Translations under genes and position numbers: made by a program | NCBI GenBank assembly: GCA_004151065.3 | Contig: NWUY0304090602.1 | Location: 1-38,425 of the forward strand | Origin: Larix sibirica | Lineage: Eukaryota; Streptophyta; Pinopsida; Pinales; Pinaceae | DNA length: 38,425 nt | Direction of reading: 5' to 3' | Notes under the pieces: generated by a model | Told to the model about the DNA's origin: nothing | Databases searched by the model: none | Seen by the model: the letters and a program-made list of their open reading frames with translations, nothing else | Shown: in pieces, positions 12,010-20,989 of the stretch | Layout of the letters: each line of letters opens with the position of its first letter | Position numbering within the stretch: position 1 is the first letter of the stretch

Positions 12010-13100
12010 TGTTTGGGATCACAAAGTATACTTATTGACCTGGCCTAAATACTAGGGAGGGCCTACTGAGCATGATATGGGTTGATCGGGACCTGTTTTT
12101 CATATAATTATTCTAACAGTATTATATATATACCTAGTTCCAAAATGAAGAAAGTTTCATATATAGATTAGACCTGCTTCTTAAATGTAAGCAGTCTTGG
12201 TTGAAATCATGTCAGTATAAGTTAGGGTTCCCGCAGTGCTCCAAATAGGAACCAAGTAGGAGTCAATAACGGGAAGCTGGGTTGGGTAACCACAGAAGGT
12301 AGGTAGGTAAATAAGTAAGGTGGAAGGTATCAGTCATCTATGTTTGGGTTTAATTGGTCACACTAGCAAATAATAGAAAAAGAATGGGTCGAAGTAAGGT
12401 GCGTTAGCAACGAGCTCCAGCGGGTTTAAAGCTTATACTGATTCTCATAGATAGCGCCTAAAGAGGACCTAACAGCAGTTTCAATATTCTCTGTACCCGT
12501 TGAAATAGGTATTCCCAGGAGCGTTAAGCCGCTCTCCCAACGAAGGAGGGAGAGGAGCAAACATAGGAAATAGGATCTTTCCAGTTTAGGCCAAGATAAA
12601 TTGGAAAACCCATTCTATTAGAGTTCCGGTGAGATAGCCCCAATGAGATTTATTCTTAAGGCCTAATCCTATAATTTAATATAGAAAGAAAAGAATGAAG
12701 CGGTTTGAAACGTTTTGAGATCAACGGGAACAACCCCAAAAAACTAAACTTGCTTGGGGTATGGACTTTGACTTTTATCCTACCCACGCCTCCTTCTGTT
12801 GTCCCCCCCTGGCTTTCTTTAAAGACACATTACCTATATCTTATATTCAAAGGCAATAATTGGAGCTTTTGCTTAACTGTCGCTTCAATCAAAGGGGTGG
12901 GTGATTTCGGTTTATAAAAACCTTTGCCAAAGTCCTAACCATATGAATAGTGAGTGGGCTCCTAACGTTGCCCCGTATTGGATAAATAAAAGTTTGTATG
13001 CAGTTGCAGGTAATTCAAATTATTTTTATATGTGGGTTCAAAAACTCAACTAGCTAATTAAAAGGTTAAGCAACGTATATAACAAGCAGGGAAGGCACAG
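12010..13100. other. Gene-free stretch
   Basis: Contains a 70-codon plus frame (12705-12917) without recognisable features, a GTAGGTAGGTAAATAAGTAAGG patch in two parts near 12300, and AT-rich sequence. Nothing else is supported. Confidence 0.5.
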
Positions 13101-13110
13101 CTACTCCACA

Positions 13111-13300
13111 TTATCCTTTCACTTACCGGAACGGAACACGGTTACTACAGCTTTATCCTTTCAACTTTTACCTTGCACTTCACAATAACGCAACGATGGT
13201 TACACAATGAGGTGTTTCCAATGAGAGGCGTGTTCCCGATGAGTGAGGGACGTGTCGCCGGATGAGGGTTGCTTACCAATGGAGGTGGTTACCCATTAAT
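13111..13300. repeat. Two interleaved short-repeat sets
   Basis: TTATCCTTTCA followed by a TT/AC-rich stretch ending in ACC occurs at 13111 and 13153. Then about five degenerate units of form RATGAGGNNNGTGTTNCC follow at roughly 13206, 13220, 13238, 13261 and 13278, giving spacings of about 14-23 bases. Divergence is high, so this is an old tandem expansion or a low-complexity drift product. Confidence 0.5.
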
Positions 13301-13862
13301 TTGGTTACACAAGGTAAGGGATCATCACATTCCCTCCTAACTACGTGCATTCAGGGTAGAGGGCTACAGATCATTTTTATTGCAGGTGGGCGGGTTAAGC
13401 AAGGGAAGGAATACTACCTACCCATATAATCCTTCCTGGCAGAAGGGATGGTTGGCAGCACTAAATAACCAGTGGTTTTTAGGGTAAAGTATCTGGTGGA
13501 TGCTCGTAAGTAAAGGATAGATATGCCGTACCTCCTAAATTAATAAAGCAAGTGTGATTCCAGTGAATGCTGTACAGTGTAACAGCTCTATGTAAACCCC
13601 CCGCCCAACACAATTTTATCAAGAGCAAATGAATTAATTATTTATTAAGGGAAGCCCACCAAATTAATTCTTTGTCCCATGCAGCCAGCTCGATCGAAAG
13701 AACTTGTGTTGGTGTAACTCGATAGGTTGCATAGCAACAAAATGGCCAGTCCTTTAACTCTACAAGAGCTGCTTTGTATGTTTACTTTCAGTCGATCATC
13801 CATGGAGTGAAAAGACTAGTTTCACCCATTGCAGGTATCCTCTCTTATTTATGTTAACACTC
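13300..13862. other. Gene-free stretch
   Basis: No frame of note and no RNA gene. The AT-rich string AATGAATTAATTATTTATTAA lies near 13629. Confidence 0.5.
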
Positions 13863-14341
13863 TCCTCCATACAGTTGGGTTTATAGATTGGATAATTAGT
13901 TAGATTCTCCTCCACACATAAAGTATGGACTCACTTACGCTCCTACTCACCTAAAAGGCTCCTACCTCTAGAGCTGTTCTTGAACCGCATCGTAATGTTA
14001 GCAATACTCTAGATCTATCCTATATCAAACCTAAGTAAATACCTGCATTATTATCATAGCAGTTTTTCTATGAGCAGTGGTTATCTCCTTTATTTTCTCT
14101 AACCATAGCAAATTATCGGAGTTTTCTTCCATAGCGTCTCCCCTCGAGGATACTCTTGTTATCACTTGAGGAATGCTCCTGGTATCATCTGATTAGCAAA
14201 AAGAAAGGCCATTTTCGGTAGAAATCAGGGCTTGCTTTATTTCCTCCATACAGGAAGTGCTTTCATAGCTAGATTCAAAATCCTCCTCTACTCCAGACTT
14301 TAAGCCTGGGATATTTTGGTTGGGTTCTTTCCTCCATACAG
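13863..14341. repeat. Dispersed TCCTCCATACAG 12-mer, three exact copies
   Basis: TCCTCCATACAG occurs exactly at 13863-13874, 14242-14253 and 14330-14341, with a variant TCCTCCACACAT at 13917-13928. All are in the same orientation. Several copies sit next to TTGGGT or TTTAT strings. No gene lies between them. Confidence 0.75.
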
Positions 14342-14474
14342 TCTGCGATCGATCAATAGTTATTTCGCTCGGTTATTTCAACTAATGGTTATTTTCGCCT
14401 ATTTCTACGCCCGCTAATAGTCATTTACGCATACTTAGAATAAAGTGATAGATATAGGTAAGAACTGGCACCGC

Positions 14475-14498
14475 GACACCGACACCGACACCGACACC
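14475..14498. repeat. (GACACC)4 microsatellite
   Basis: Four perfect hexamer units, flanked by partial units (CACCGC on the left, GAAAC on the right). It is embedded in a region with AATNGTTATTTTCGCC-like words at 14352-14410. Confidence 0.95.
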
Positions 14499-14549
14499 GA
14501 AACAAATAATTAAGAGGGGCAGGTCGGTTCCTTCTAGAATGTATTTTCG

Positions 14550-14985
14550 CCTATCCTAACCGCGTGGTGGCCGGCAAGTCTGGATTCGACGTGTTCGCTT
14601 AGGCTTTTTTCTGAGCAGTTGTTCTCTTCTGTTATCATATGTTATCAGAGCACCTGAGGTAATTAGACCGAGTGAAGGTTGTTGAGTCGTATTCTAGATG
14701 TTAAGTTAATGTAAAGGCCCCCCGCAATGTCCAGGAAAGTGAAAGTTTGAGTCTTGTCTCGAAAGTGAAAGTTGTCAAGTTCAAGTTGGTGTGGCCGGCA
14801 GGTCATGATTCGGTGGTGTGTTCGTCTAGAAGGAAAGGATAGCTATGCTACTAGTGAGTGAGGATAGCTATGCAACTAAACGAGGAGATGACGGCTATGT
14901 ATGTGACTAGATAGTAATTTACGCCTACTCAAAGAGCAGCAGTGTGTGGTAACACGCCGTGGTAACGTGTGAACTGGAAAGGATA
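14550..14985. repeat. Composite of small direct repeats
   Basis: Pairs visible here include GTGGCCGGCARGTC followed by GATTCG at about 14567 and 14796. GAAAGTGAAAGTT occurs at about 14735 and 14761. AGGATAGCTATGCNACTA occurs at 14835 and 14861. GTGGTAAC occurs twice between 14955 and 14975, within an interrupted inverted repeat. The stretch has no open frame. Confidence 0.65.
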
Positions 14986-14989
14986 TATT

Positions 14990-15525
14990 TCTTTATTGGG
15001 CTTGTCTAGACATAGTATCATAGAGAGATTACTGGGCCCGAGGAAGGCGTAGCCCGGATAGATTTATTGGTTTGATTAGCTAGCTTGGGCTGATATAAAA
15101 TAGAGGGCTGGGGCAGCAATTAAAGTTACTGTATCGCGTTACTGTCTTGGGTTACCGGCTTGGGTGAAACTGATAGACATTCGCTTTGGGCTAACGTGTG
15201 CTTATGCCTATACCAATATTGCCTAGCTGTCTTCCCTATCTATATCGCCTGAGAAAAGTGGTGTATACCTAGCCTAGATAGATTTCTTAACTGGGTTGGA
15301 CATGGGTTGAGAAAGGAAAAGGGCATTTCATCTTATAAAAGTAAAGCCCCACACTTCACCTTCACTAATTAGATCTATTAATTTCTTTGGTGACCTCGCA
15401 CCTGAGTAATCGTAGTCATCGCAGCGGAAGTGCTGCTACTGCGGAAGTAAAAATCCCTTATTATCATACGTCACATGCTTTCTCCTTGTCGTATAGTTAT
15501 TTGCTCTAGAAACCATCCTAAGAGT
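14990..15525. other. Gene-free stretch
   Basis: No open frame longer than 60 codons, no RNA gene and no repeat family. GGAAGTGCTGCTACTGCGGA-type local repetition is seen near 15425. Confidence 0.45.
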
Positions 15526-15528
15526 CCC

Positions 15529-15570
15529 TATTGATCGATAACGCACGCCTTACCTATTGATAGCGCACGC
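15529..15570. repeat. Short direct repeat TATTGAT...AGCGCACGC
   Basis: TATTGATCGATAACGCACGC (15529-15548) is followed by TATTGATAGCGCACGC (15555-15570). These are the same ends with a four-base length difference, consistent with local slippage. Confidence 0.6.
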
Positions 15571-16216
15571 TCTCAAAGGTAGTTGGTATAGCACGCAAAG
15601 CCCCTCGTCCTACCACTTTGGTCTCGTCTCGCGGGTTCGTTATCTCGATCTCCTAAGGAAAGTAAAGAAGAAAGAAAAGGTAAGGTGATCCCTGAAGCCC
15701 AGTCGCATTACTGAATTTCCCACTTTCTAAGGGCCAGGAAGGAAGGTAAAGAAAGAAAGGACGTATAAACCTGTTACCTATTAACGAGTGCCAAGTGCCG
15801 AGTCGGAGAAGTTTGGAGAAGTCGTAGATGTCAGAAAAGAAGAATTGCCAGGGTCAGGCACTTACTTTCCAAGAAGCAACAATGAATCACTTCATTTGAC
15901 AACCCCTTCTGTGTGCCCCTACAATAAGTATTTCTCAATCAATTAGTATATGAACCACCACCTCCCTGACAGGCATTCCTTCCCTTGCTGGCATGAATGA
16001 ACAAATGTTTCTGTCTGTTGATGATCCTAAACAGTTGCATTATATGTAATGAATCTTCATTCCTTACATTGAACCGTACCGTGCAGTGAGTAACTTGGGT
16101 TGTTCCGAACCGTTAAGCCAAGCCCAGCCAAGTATCCTCTTATCAAAGCCAAGGGGTTTAGTTGTTAAAGATCGAGTGATCGAAAGCTTTGAGTAAGAGT
16201 TCGAGGGTTTAGGTGG
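15571..16216. other. Gene-free, purine-rich stretch
   Basis: Two AAAGAAAGGAAGG-type purine tracts lie at 15655-15685 and 15733-15762. No open frame is worth listing. Confidence 0.45.
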
Positions 16217-16260
16217 AGGGGCTTTTCTGTCGATGTGTCCTATTATAGGGACGTGAGATG
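16217..16260 (+). repeat. 44 bp dispersed repeat A, copy 1
   Basis: This block matches 34055-34098 at 37 of 44 positions without gaps. The core is GATGTGTCCT-NTTAT-NGGGAC-NTGAGATG, and the GTCC...GGGAC part can pair as a small stem. The sequence just downstream is unrelated between copies apart from an A-rich trend. Confidence 0.75.
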
Positions 16261-16905
16261 GGGAAGACGTGATATAAAATCAAGTAGAAAGAAAGCAAAG
16301 TTCTTTTCTATTCTCTGTTGGATCGATCAGCAGATAGATTCACTACTACTTGAAGATTTTCCACTGTTTCCGATGGGGTGGAAATTATATGCCTGCGGTA
16401 AGGGGACTTTAACTGGGTGGATGAGTTAGGGGAATGGTTGCTAAGTGTCTCACCTCTCCCTGTCTGCTCCGATACGGCCAGCAGCAACATAAGATTCATG
16501 TCAGATCTCAATCCTTTTCAAATACCGAAAAACACAATGAATCTTCCTCCTTCGTCCGGTGAACACCACCTGCCCCCAGCCACCTGCACGAACATATAGC
16601 CATCACGTTATATAAGCTGGTCATCAGCCATCAGATTTCACCATTCATTTTATGGGCACACGTGTTCTCTTCTCGCCCAACAGGTTCAATCAAGCTTATT
16701 CATTTTGACCAGCCAGCTCTTGGCCCAGTTTCATCAGGTGATTTCGTCACGCCTAAAGCCAGCAAGCCAAAAGGCGCTTAACTTTCCTTATACCCGCTAA
16801 ACTGAGGGGCGAGGTACGAGCCGCTCGACCGTTTATCTCAATAAAACTCATTAATTGAGTAGGCTTTATAAGATATGTGCCAAGGCAAGCAAACATATTT
16901 TCTGC
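16261..16905. other. Gene-free stretch
   Basis: Three mutually overlapping frames of 60-67 codons (16235-16599) lie on both strands, which argues against any being real. Nothing else is visible. Confidence 0.45.
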
Positions 16906-16914
16906 TCCGATTCA

Positions 16915-17150
16915 GGTATCCCAGCCCAGCGCAGTAACCGAAGTGTCCAAGTAGGGAGTATACCAACAGAGCAGCCCAAGCCGAGTATCCAATCCTGCCC
17001 AGTGGATCATCCCATGGGAGCAGCCAGGTAGCGGAGCCAAGCGAATTAGAGCATCCGGGTAGCCCGGATTAGCTGAGAAGAGTATCAAAGCGGAGTAGCG
17101 CATCCAAATCGTGTGGTCCAGTCGATGAGAGTAGCTCAGCTGAGCAATTG
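16915..17150 (+). repeat. GAGTATCC-family element, copy 2 (longest)
   Basis: This stretch is dense in GTATCC, GAGTAG, GGAGCC and CAGCCCA words. CAGCCCAGCGCA at 16922-16933 recurs exactly at 36843-36854. CCAAGCCGAGTATCC at 16976-16990 is the exact reverse complement of 31747-31761. The 81-codon minus frame over it is a by-product of the repeat. Its role is unknown. Confidence 0.7.
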
Positions 17151-17230
17151 ATTCCATCCTATACCCTGGAATGGAAAGTTGTCTCGAGAAACGATTTCAT
17201 GCCCTGCAGCACATATTGACTATAACAAGG

Positions 17231-18765
17231 ACGTCTCTATGCCATCATAATATAGTAGATAAACTTCTGCACAAGTGGCATTCTGACAAAAGAATCAAAT
17301 CCAGTTGAGGTTTCCAATCGAGGTATCATCGCACCTATCAAAATCATGTGGTGACAAAGGACAAATGTGAAATGAGGACCCGTAGGGCGATCTCCCGTTT
17401 AGGGGGAGGAGTTATTTGTTCTGTTCCAGCTCAACCACTTCTTATTGCCTGTAGGAGTCTATTTCATCCAGAGAGTTCAACGTCTATAGGCGATATCCTG
17501 TATCTACGTCTTTGTCAGACTGGGCCTGGACAAGGTCAACATCTCTATGCGATATCATCATATAGTCAAAGGAAAAGATACTATAATATTTCTTCTTAGC
17601 TTAGTTTTTGGAATGGAGACCAGATAAGAGTTATTCTCTTTGTCTTTGATGGACGGACATAAAACATAAATCTCCATTTTCTACGTGCAACACTTCTCCA
17701 TGCCGACATACTAGTATATATGGTGATATAATATAGGAACACTAGTGGATATGGACTATATCAGATGTGAAAGCTAGATAGAGTTATTATTTATGTTGTT
17801 TTGGACGGACAGACACATGCCTCTTTGTTCTAGGTTGTTCCAAGTTGTTCCAAGGTAGAGCTAGTGGAATTATATAGTATTTATTCTTCTTTTGTTTAGG
17901 CCGGATGGCCACAGAAGGAGCACGTAGAGATCCGCAGCCCTATTATTTAGGGCTCGGGTCGGGGGACCTCCCACTCGTCTTGACTTGCCTTGTAGTGGCT
18001 GCTTCGCTAGTAGGGGATAAGTTGACTGTTGTAGTTCTGTCTGCTATGGCAAGTTCTGCTTCTCTTTCTTTGGGTTCAACGTCTCCATGCGAGTAGTAGA
18101 GTATGTGAAAACTAGGTTATTCAAATCAAGGTGCAGACGTAGAGATGGCGTCATATGTGAAAACGTATCTATGTCACATAGTATATGAACAAGTAGATAT
18201 GTTAAATCATTTATTCACACTAGTAGATATGGAAATATCGTAGGTGAAACGTGGATATGCTAGTCCAAGTGTGAGTAGAGAGAAACAATCTTAAAGGGTA
18301 GAGTTTCTTCACCATAATATCTATTTTAGATTTCCAATGAGGTAGGTAATTCTCTTAAGACCCCATTAAAAGGGAAATTTTATTACTCAAAAAAGAGCGG
18401 CGAATGAAATGGTTTTGGAACTTCTCCAACTCCACTTATTGTTGCCTGGGCAAAACCAGAGCTATCTATTTAGTCAAGTGGAAACGTAGATATGCAAATA
18501 TTGTTTCTCAATTGCAAGGACGGAGGGCTCTAAAGACTACAGGAGGGTGAGGACGTATCGATGCAAACGAAAAGGTGAAACGTAGAGGTGCGAGTCCAAG
18601 TTCAATGCAGAGATGACATATCCTATGTGAAAACGTCTCTATGCCCTATTATATATGAATAGGTTTGATAGTAGGTCTGGCAGCAATGGCAAGTTCTGCA
18701 GGTTCTATTTTCCAGATAGCAGCTAGGTCTTATCCTTGGAAAAGTTCAACGTATCCATGCGCTGA
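17231..18765. repeat. ACGTCTCTATGC box cluster
   Basis: About a dozen boxes of consensus AACGTMTCYATGC, or the sibling form GAAACGTRGANRTGC, occur at about 17231, 17479, 17538, 17689, 18078, 18171, 18247, 18482, 18553, 18577, 18631 and 18749. One opposite-strand copy (GACGTAGAGATGG) is at 18136. Many boxes are followed within 3-8 bases by an AT-rich ATATAGTATATGAA-like tail. Larger duplications underlie some of them: ATGGCAAGTTCTGC precedes the boxes at 18047 and 18695. Spacing is irregular, from 24 to about 390 bases. The overlapping frames at 17348-17599 and 17905-18096 are not credible genes. Confidence 0.75.
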
Positions 18766-18769
18766 GCTC

Positions 18770-19068
18770 GTATCTCAATGAGAACTAGAGAGATTGAACT
18801 ACTTCGCGGCAATAGTGAGTTTTGAATGAACAACTTTATCTATTTATAGTGCCCCCTACTAGCTTGCCAGCTTTCTCCATTACCAGGTGTACCTTAACAT
18901 GTCTGAGCGTTCACTCTATTCTAGCACTTGTCTATTCTCACTCAACTGTCCCTACCCCATTTGATTCGCGGAGAAAGGTGAGAATTAATAGTTCGAGTAC
19001 GGGCACTTTAAGAAGTCCAATTACTCGAATCGGAACCTGCAAGGAGGAGGGATGGGCGGGGTAGCCAC
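18770..19068. other. Gene-free stretch
   Basis: An 80-codon plus frame (18822-19064) is open but shows no recognisable motif. Nothing else is visible. Confidence 0.4.
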
Positions 19069-19150
19069 TATATGCCACCCTTTATATGCCACCCTTGAAC
19101 TAGCAAATGTACCATCTCTTGGGCCACCTTTCCGTGGGGAATTTCCCACC
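19069..19150. repeat. 14 bp perfect tandem duplication and GCCACC...AATTTCCCA units
   Basis: TATATGCCACCCTT is duplicated head to tail at 19069-19096. It is part of the unit GCCACC, 11-12 bases, AATTTMCCA. That unit is seen here at 19090-19113 (degenerate end, AATGTACCAT) and 19122-19150, and repeatedly at 32.7-33.1 kb. Confidence 0.8.
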
Positions 19151-19187
19151 TCACATAGCCAGGGTTCTCAGAGAAAAAGACCATCCC

Positions 19188-19281
19188 CATACGCCCTACT
19201 TTACTTACTTATATAAAGCTTACTGGCGTGTTACCTTAATTAATTACTGGCATACGCCTTACCTTACTTACGAAATATAAG
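19188..19281. repeat. 31 bp direct repeat, 63 bp apart
   Basis: CATACGCC then a YTAC-rich stretch ending in ATATAA occurs at 19188-19218 and 19251-19281, with a few substitutions. ACTTACTTATATAA in the first corresponds to ACTTACGAAATATAA in the second. Confidence 0.75.
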
Positions 19282-19283
19282 AT

Positions 19284-19380
19284 TGAGGGGAAGAAATATA
19301 GGGCCCAGTAAGGACATAAAAGCAAATTATAGGGGCGGAGCCGCTCGACAAAGTGGTGGAGGGGAAGAAATATAGGGGCC
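19284..19380. repeat. 22 bp direct repeat, 75 bp apart
   Basis: GAGGGGAAGAAATATAGGG occurs at 19284 and 19359, each followed by a CC-containing end. The block lies directly after the 31 bp repeat, so this small region has duplicated at least twice. Confidence 0.8.
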
Positions 19381-20067
19381 TGAAAGGTCAATCCTTCAAA
19401 AGTAAGGTCCTAGGCCTACCACGTCTATTGGCACAGAGTTGAGGGAAGGCCCCCCTACAAGCGGATGAAACTTTCCGGTATATTTATATATAGTGGGCTT
19501 TGCGTATATTGACCGGAAGGGTGGAGGGATACCGTTGGGAAAAGGAATGGGTCATAATCAATATATGCCTATGAGGTGGCGAAGCCAATAATAAGAAACA
19601 AATTAGATAATAGTGGCTCTACCGCCCCAAGGCAATAAGGTTATCCCTTAATTAGTAAGATTTTATAGGGGGGCACATAGGATAGGGCTTTCAGTATTTC
19701 TAAGGCTTTTAAGCTCCCCTATGCTTTATATACATAATTATACATAACTCCAGAGCTATGCAGAGCTAGGCTATACCAGACAGAACTAGAATGTCAAAGC
19801 ATTCGTCGTAAGTGGTGAGAGAAGGAGAGGTGCAGGTAGGGTAAAGGGTTCATAGATGCCTCCCGATTCCTGGCTCAATGGGGTGATAATGAATTGGGGG
19901 AAGGTCTATAGGTGGGTGGTTAAATCCAATACTCAAAGGTAGCCTATCCAGATATCAAATTGGATGATGATAAACAAGGTGTTGTCCAAGTGGGAATGGT
20001 AATTTTAGGAGTAGGAAGGTGGCGTTGCGAGTGCTTAGGAAACCCGTTGAACTTAGCAAACGACTGT
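19381..20067. other. Gene-free stretch
   Basis: Purine-rich, with no frame of note before the two opposed 65-codon frames at 19955-20157. Those frames are mirror shadows over the tandem repeat at 20068-20130 and are not taken as genes. Confidence 0.45.
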
Positions 20068-20130
20068 GAAATTCTCCTCCATGAACCCGGCCTTGGACCT
20101 GGTAAATTCTCCTCTGTGAGCCTGGCCTTG
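20068..20130. repeat. Tandem repeat, period about 36 bp, two copies
   Basis: AAATTCTCCTC-NRTGARCCYGGCCTTG occurs at 20069-20095 and 20104-20130. The two copies differ at four or so positions and are separated by GACCTGGT. Confidence 0.8.
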
Positions 20131-20336
20131 CGAGGAAAACGAAGGTTACCAATGTAAGGGCTATATCTTATGAACCTTGTGCCGGATAAGAGTATGCGAA
20201 TAAGATTGGATAATCTATATATGCCTATATAAGGTCCATCAGAAAACCTCGTTGGATGGACAGGCTTCAGACTTTTGTTAGGAGACGAGGCACGGAGTGT
20301 TTGCTGTCCAACCTTTACATGAATACTGCCGGAGCC

Positions 20337-20694
20337 CTATAACCCAAGGTTATAAAGATATGTGTTCCTGCCATATGGTGCTGTTTCTAATAAAAGTTCC
20401 TGGGTTGGTAATCCATCACTCCATCGTCCTAGGTTTACCGGTATAAAGATAAGGGGAAGGGTTTACCGGTCTAACTAGGGACTTATGGATAAACTCGCGG
20501 AATGCCGCAATAACAATCCTGGAGAATACTGCTGGTGCGTTCTTCAACCCGAAGGGCATGACATTATAGGCAAATGAGCCCCATTCTGTTGTGAAAGTAG
20601 TCTTATTCTTATCCTCCTCTGCAATCCGGACTTGGTGATAGCCTGAAAATCCATCTGTGAAAGAGTAGGCTTCTTTTCCTGCTACTTGCTAAAG
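20337..20694 (-). pseudogene. Ty3/gypsy retrotransposon reverse-transcriptase fragment, decayed
   Basis: Read on the minus strand, this encodes the central fingers/palm of a plant Ty3/gypsy (Metaviridae) reverse transcriptase. In order it shows VAGKEAYSFTDGFSGYHQVR (20685 downwards, holding the first catalytic Asp), EEDKNKTTFTTEWGSFAYN, and MPFGLKNAPAVFSRI. The frame is open for 90 codons (20688 to 20419) between an in-frame TAG at 20689-20691 and a TGA at 20416-20418. After HKSLV a 28 bp direct duplication (20432-20470) shifts the frame. Beyond it, in another frame, NLGRWSDGL stands where the family has the YLDDW catalytic motif, so both Asp residues are lost. That remnant ends at a TAG at 20337-20339. 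No RNase H, integrase, gag or LTR is visible nearby. The element can make no active enzyme and is an old transferred fragment, such as plant mitochondrial genomes often carry from the nucleus. Confidence 0.92.
20432..20470. repeat. 28 bp-period direct duplication inside the RT fragment
   Basis: GGTTTACCGGT occurs at 20432-20442 and 20460-20470, separated by a 17-base stretch, so one 28-base unit is extra. Because 28 is not a multiple of three it changes the reading frame of the retroelement at the palm motif. It probably arose after insertion, by slippage or microhomology-mediated repair. Confidence 0.8.
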
Positions 20695-20710
20695 GACCGG
20701 AATCGCTGAA

Positions 20711-20895
20711 GTGCTTGGCAGTAGATAGAGAACCACCCTTTAACACTCGCCCGGTAGAGAGATAAGAGAGAGAAGACAGACCAGGCAGTACTCTCAGCTT
20801 CAGTGTGGGCTGTTAATAGATAAGGCAGTTGACGCGATGCCCTCTTCAGTGTGGGCTGTGGAGAGAGAGACCGGTGCTTGGCAGTAGAGAGAGAA
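20711..20895. repeat. Nested direct repeats and GAGA-rich tract
   Basis: GTGCTTGGCAGTAGANAGAGAA occurs at 20711-20732 and 20874-20895 with one difference. Between them CTTCAGTGTGGGCTGT is exact at 20798-20813 and 20844-20859. GAGAGAGA runs follow several of the units. The 99-codon minus frame (20682-20981) is low-complexity translation of this tract fused to the end of the RT fragment and is not a gene. Confidence 0.8.
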
Positions 20896-20989
20896 TCAGG
20901 CTGTTGGCCCTTTCTCGCGTTGTAGAGAGAGAATAAAGGCTGGCTAAAGATGAAAGAGACTTCTGGAGGCTCCTCCTTCAATCTCCCTC

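Noticed and set aside
17231-18765. CRISPR array
   Set aside because: Boxes are only 12-14 bases, diverged, in both orientations and at irregular spacing of 24 to about 390 bases. There are no cas genes. The setting looks plant organellar.
20682-20981. 99-codon minus-strand open frame
   Set aside because: It translates GAGA-rich direct repeats and the edge of the RT fragment in the wrong frame. Low complexity explains its openness.
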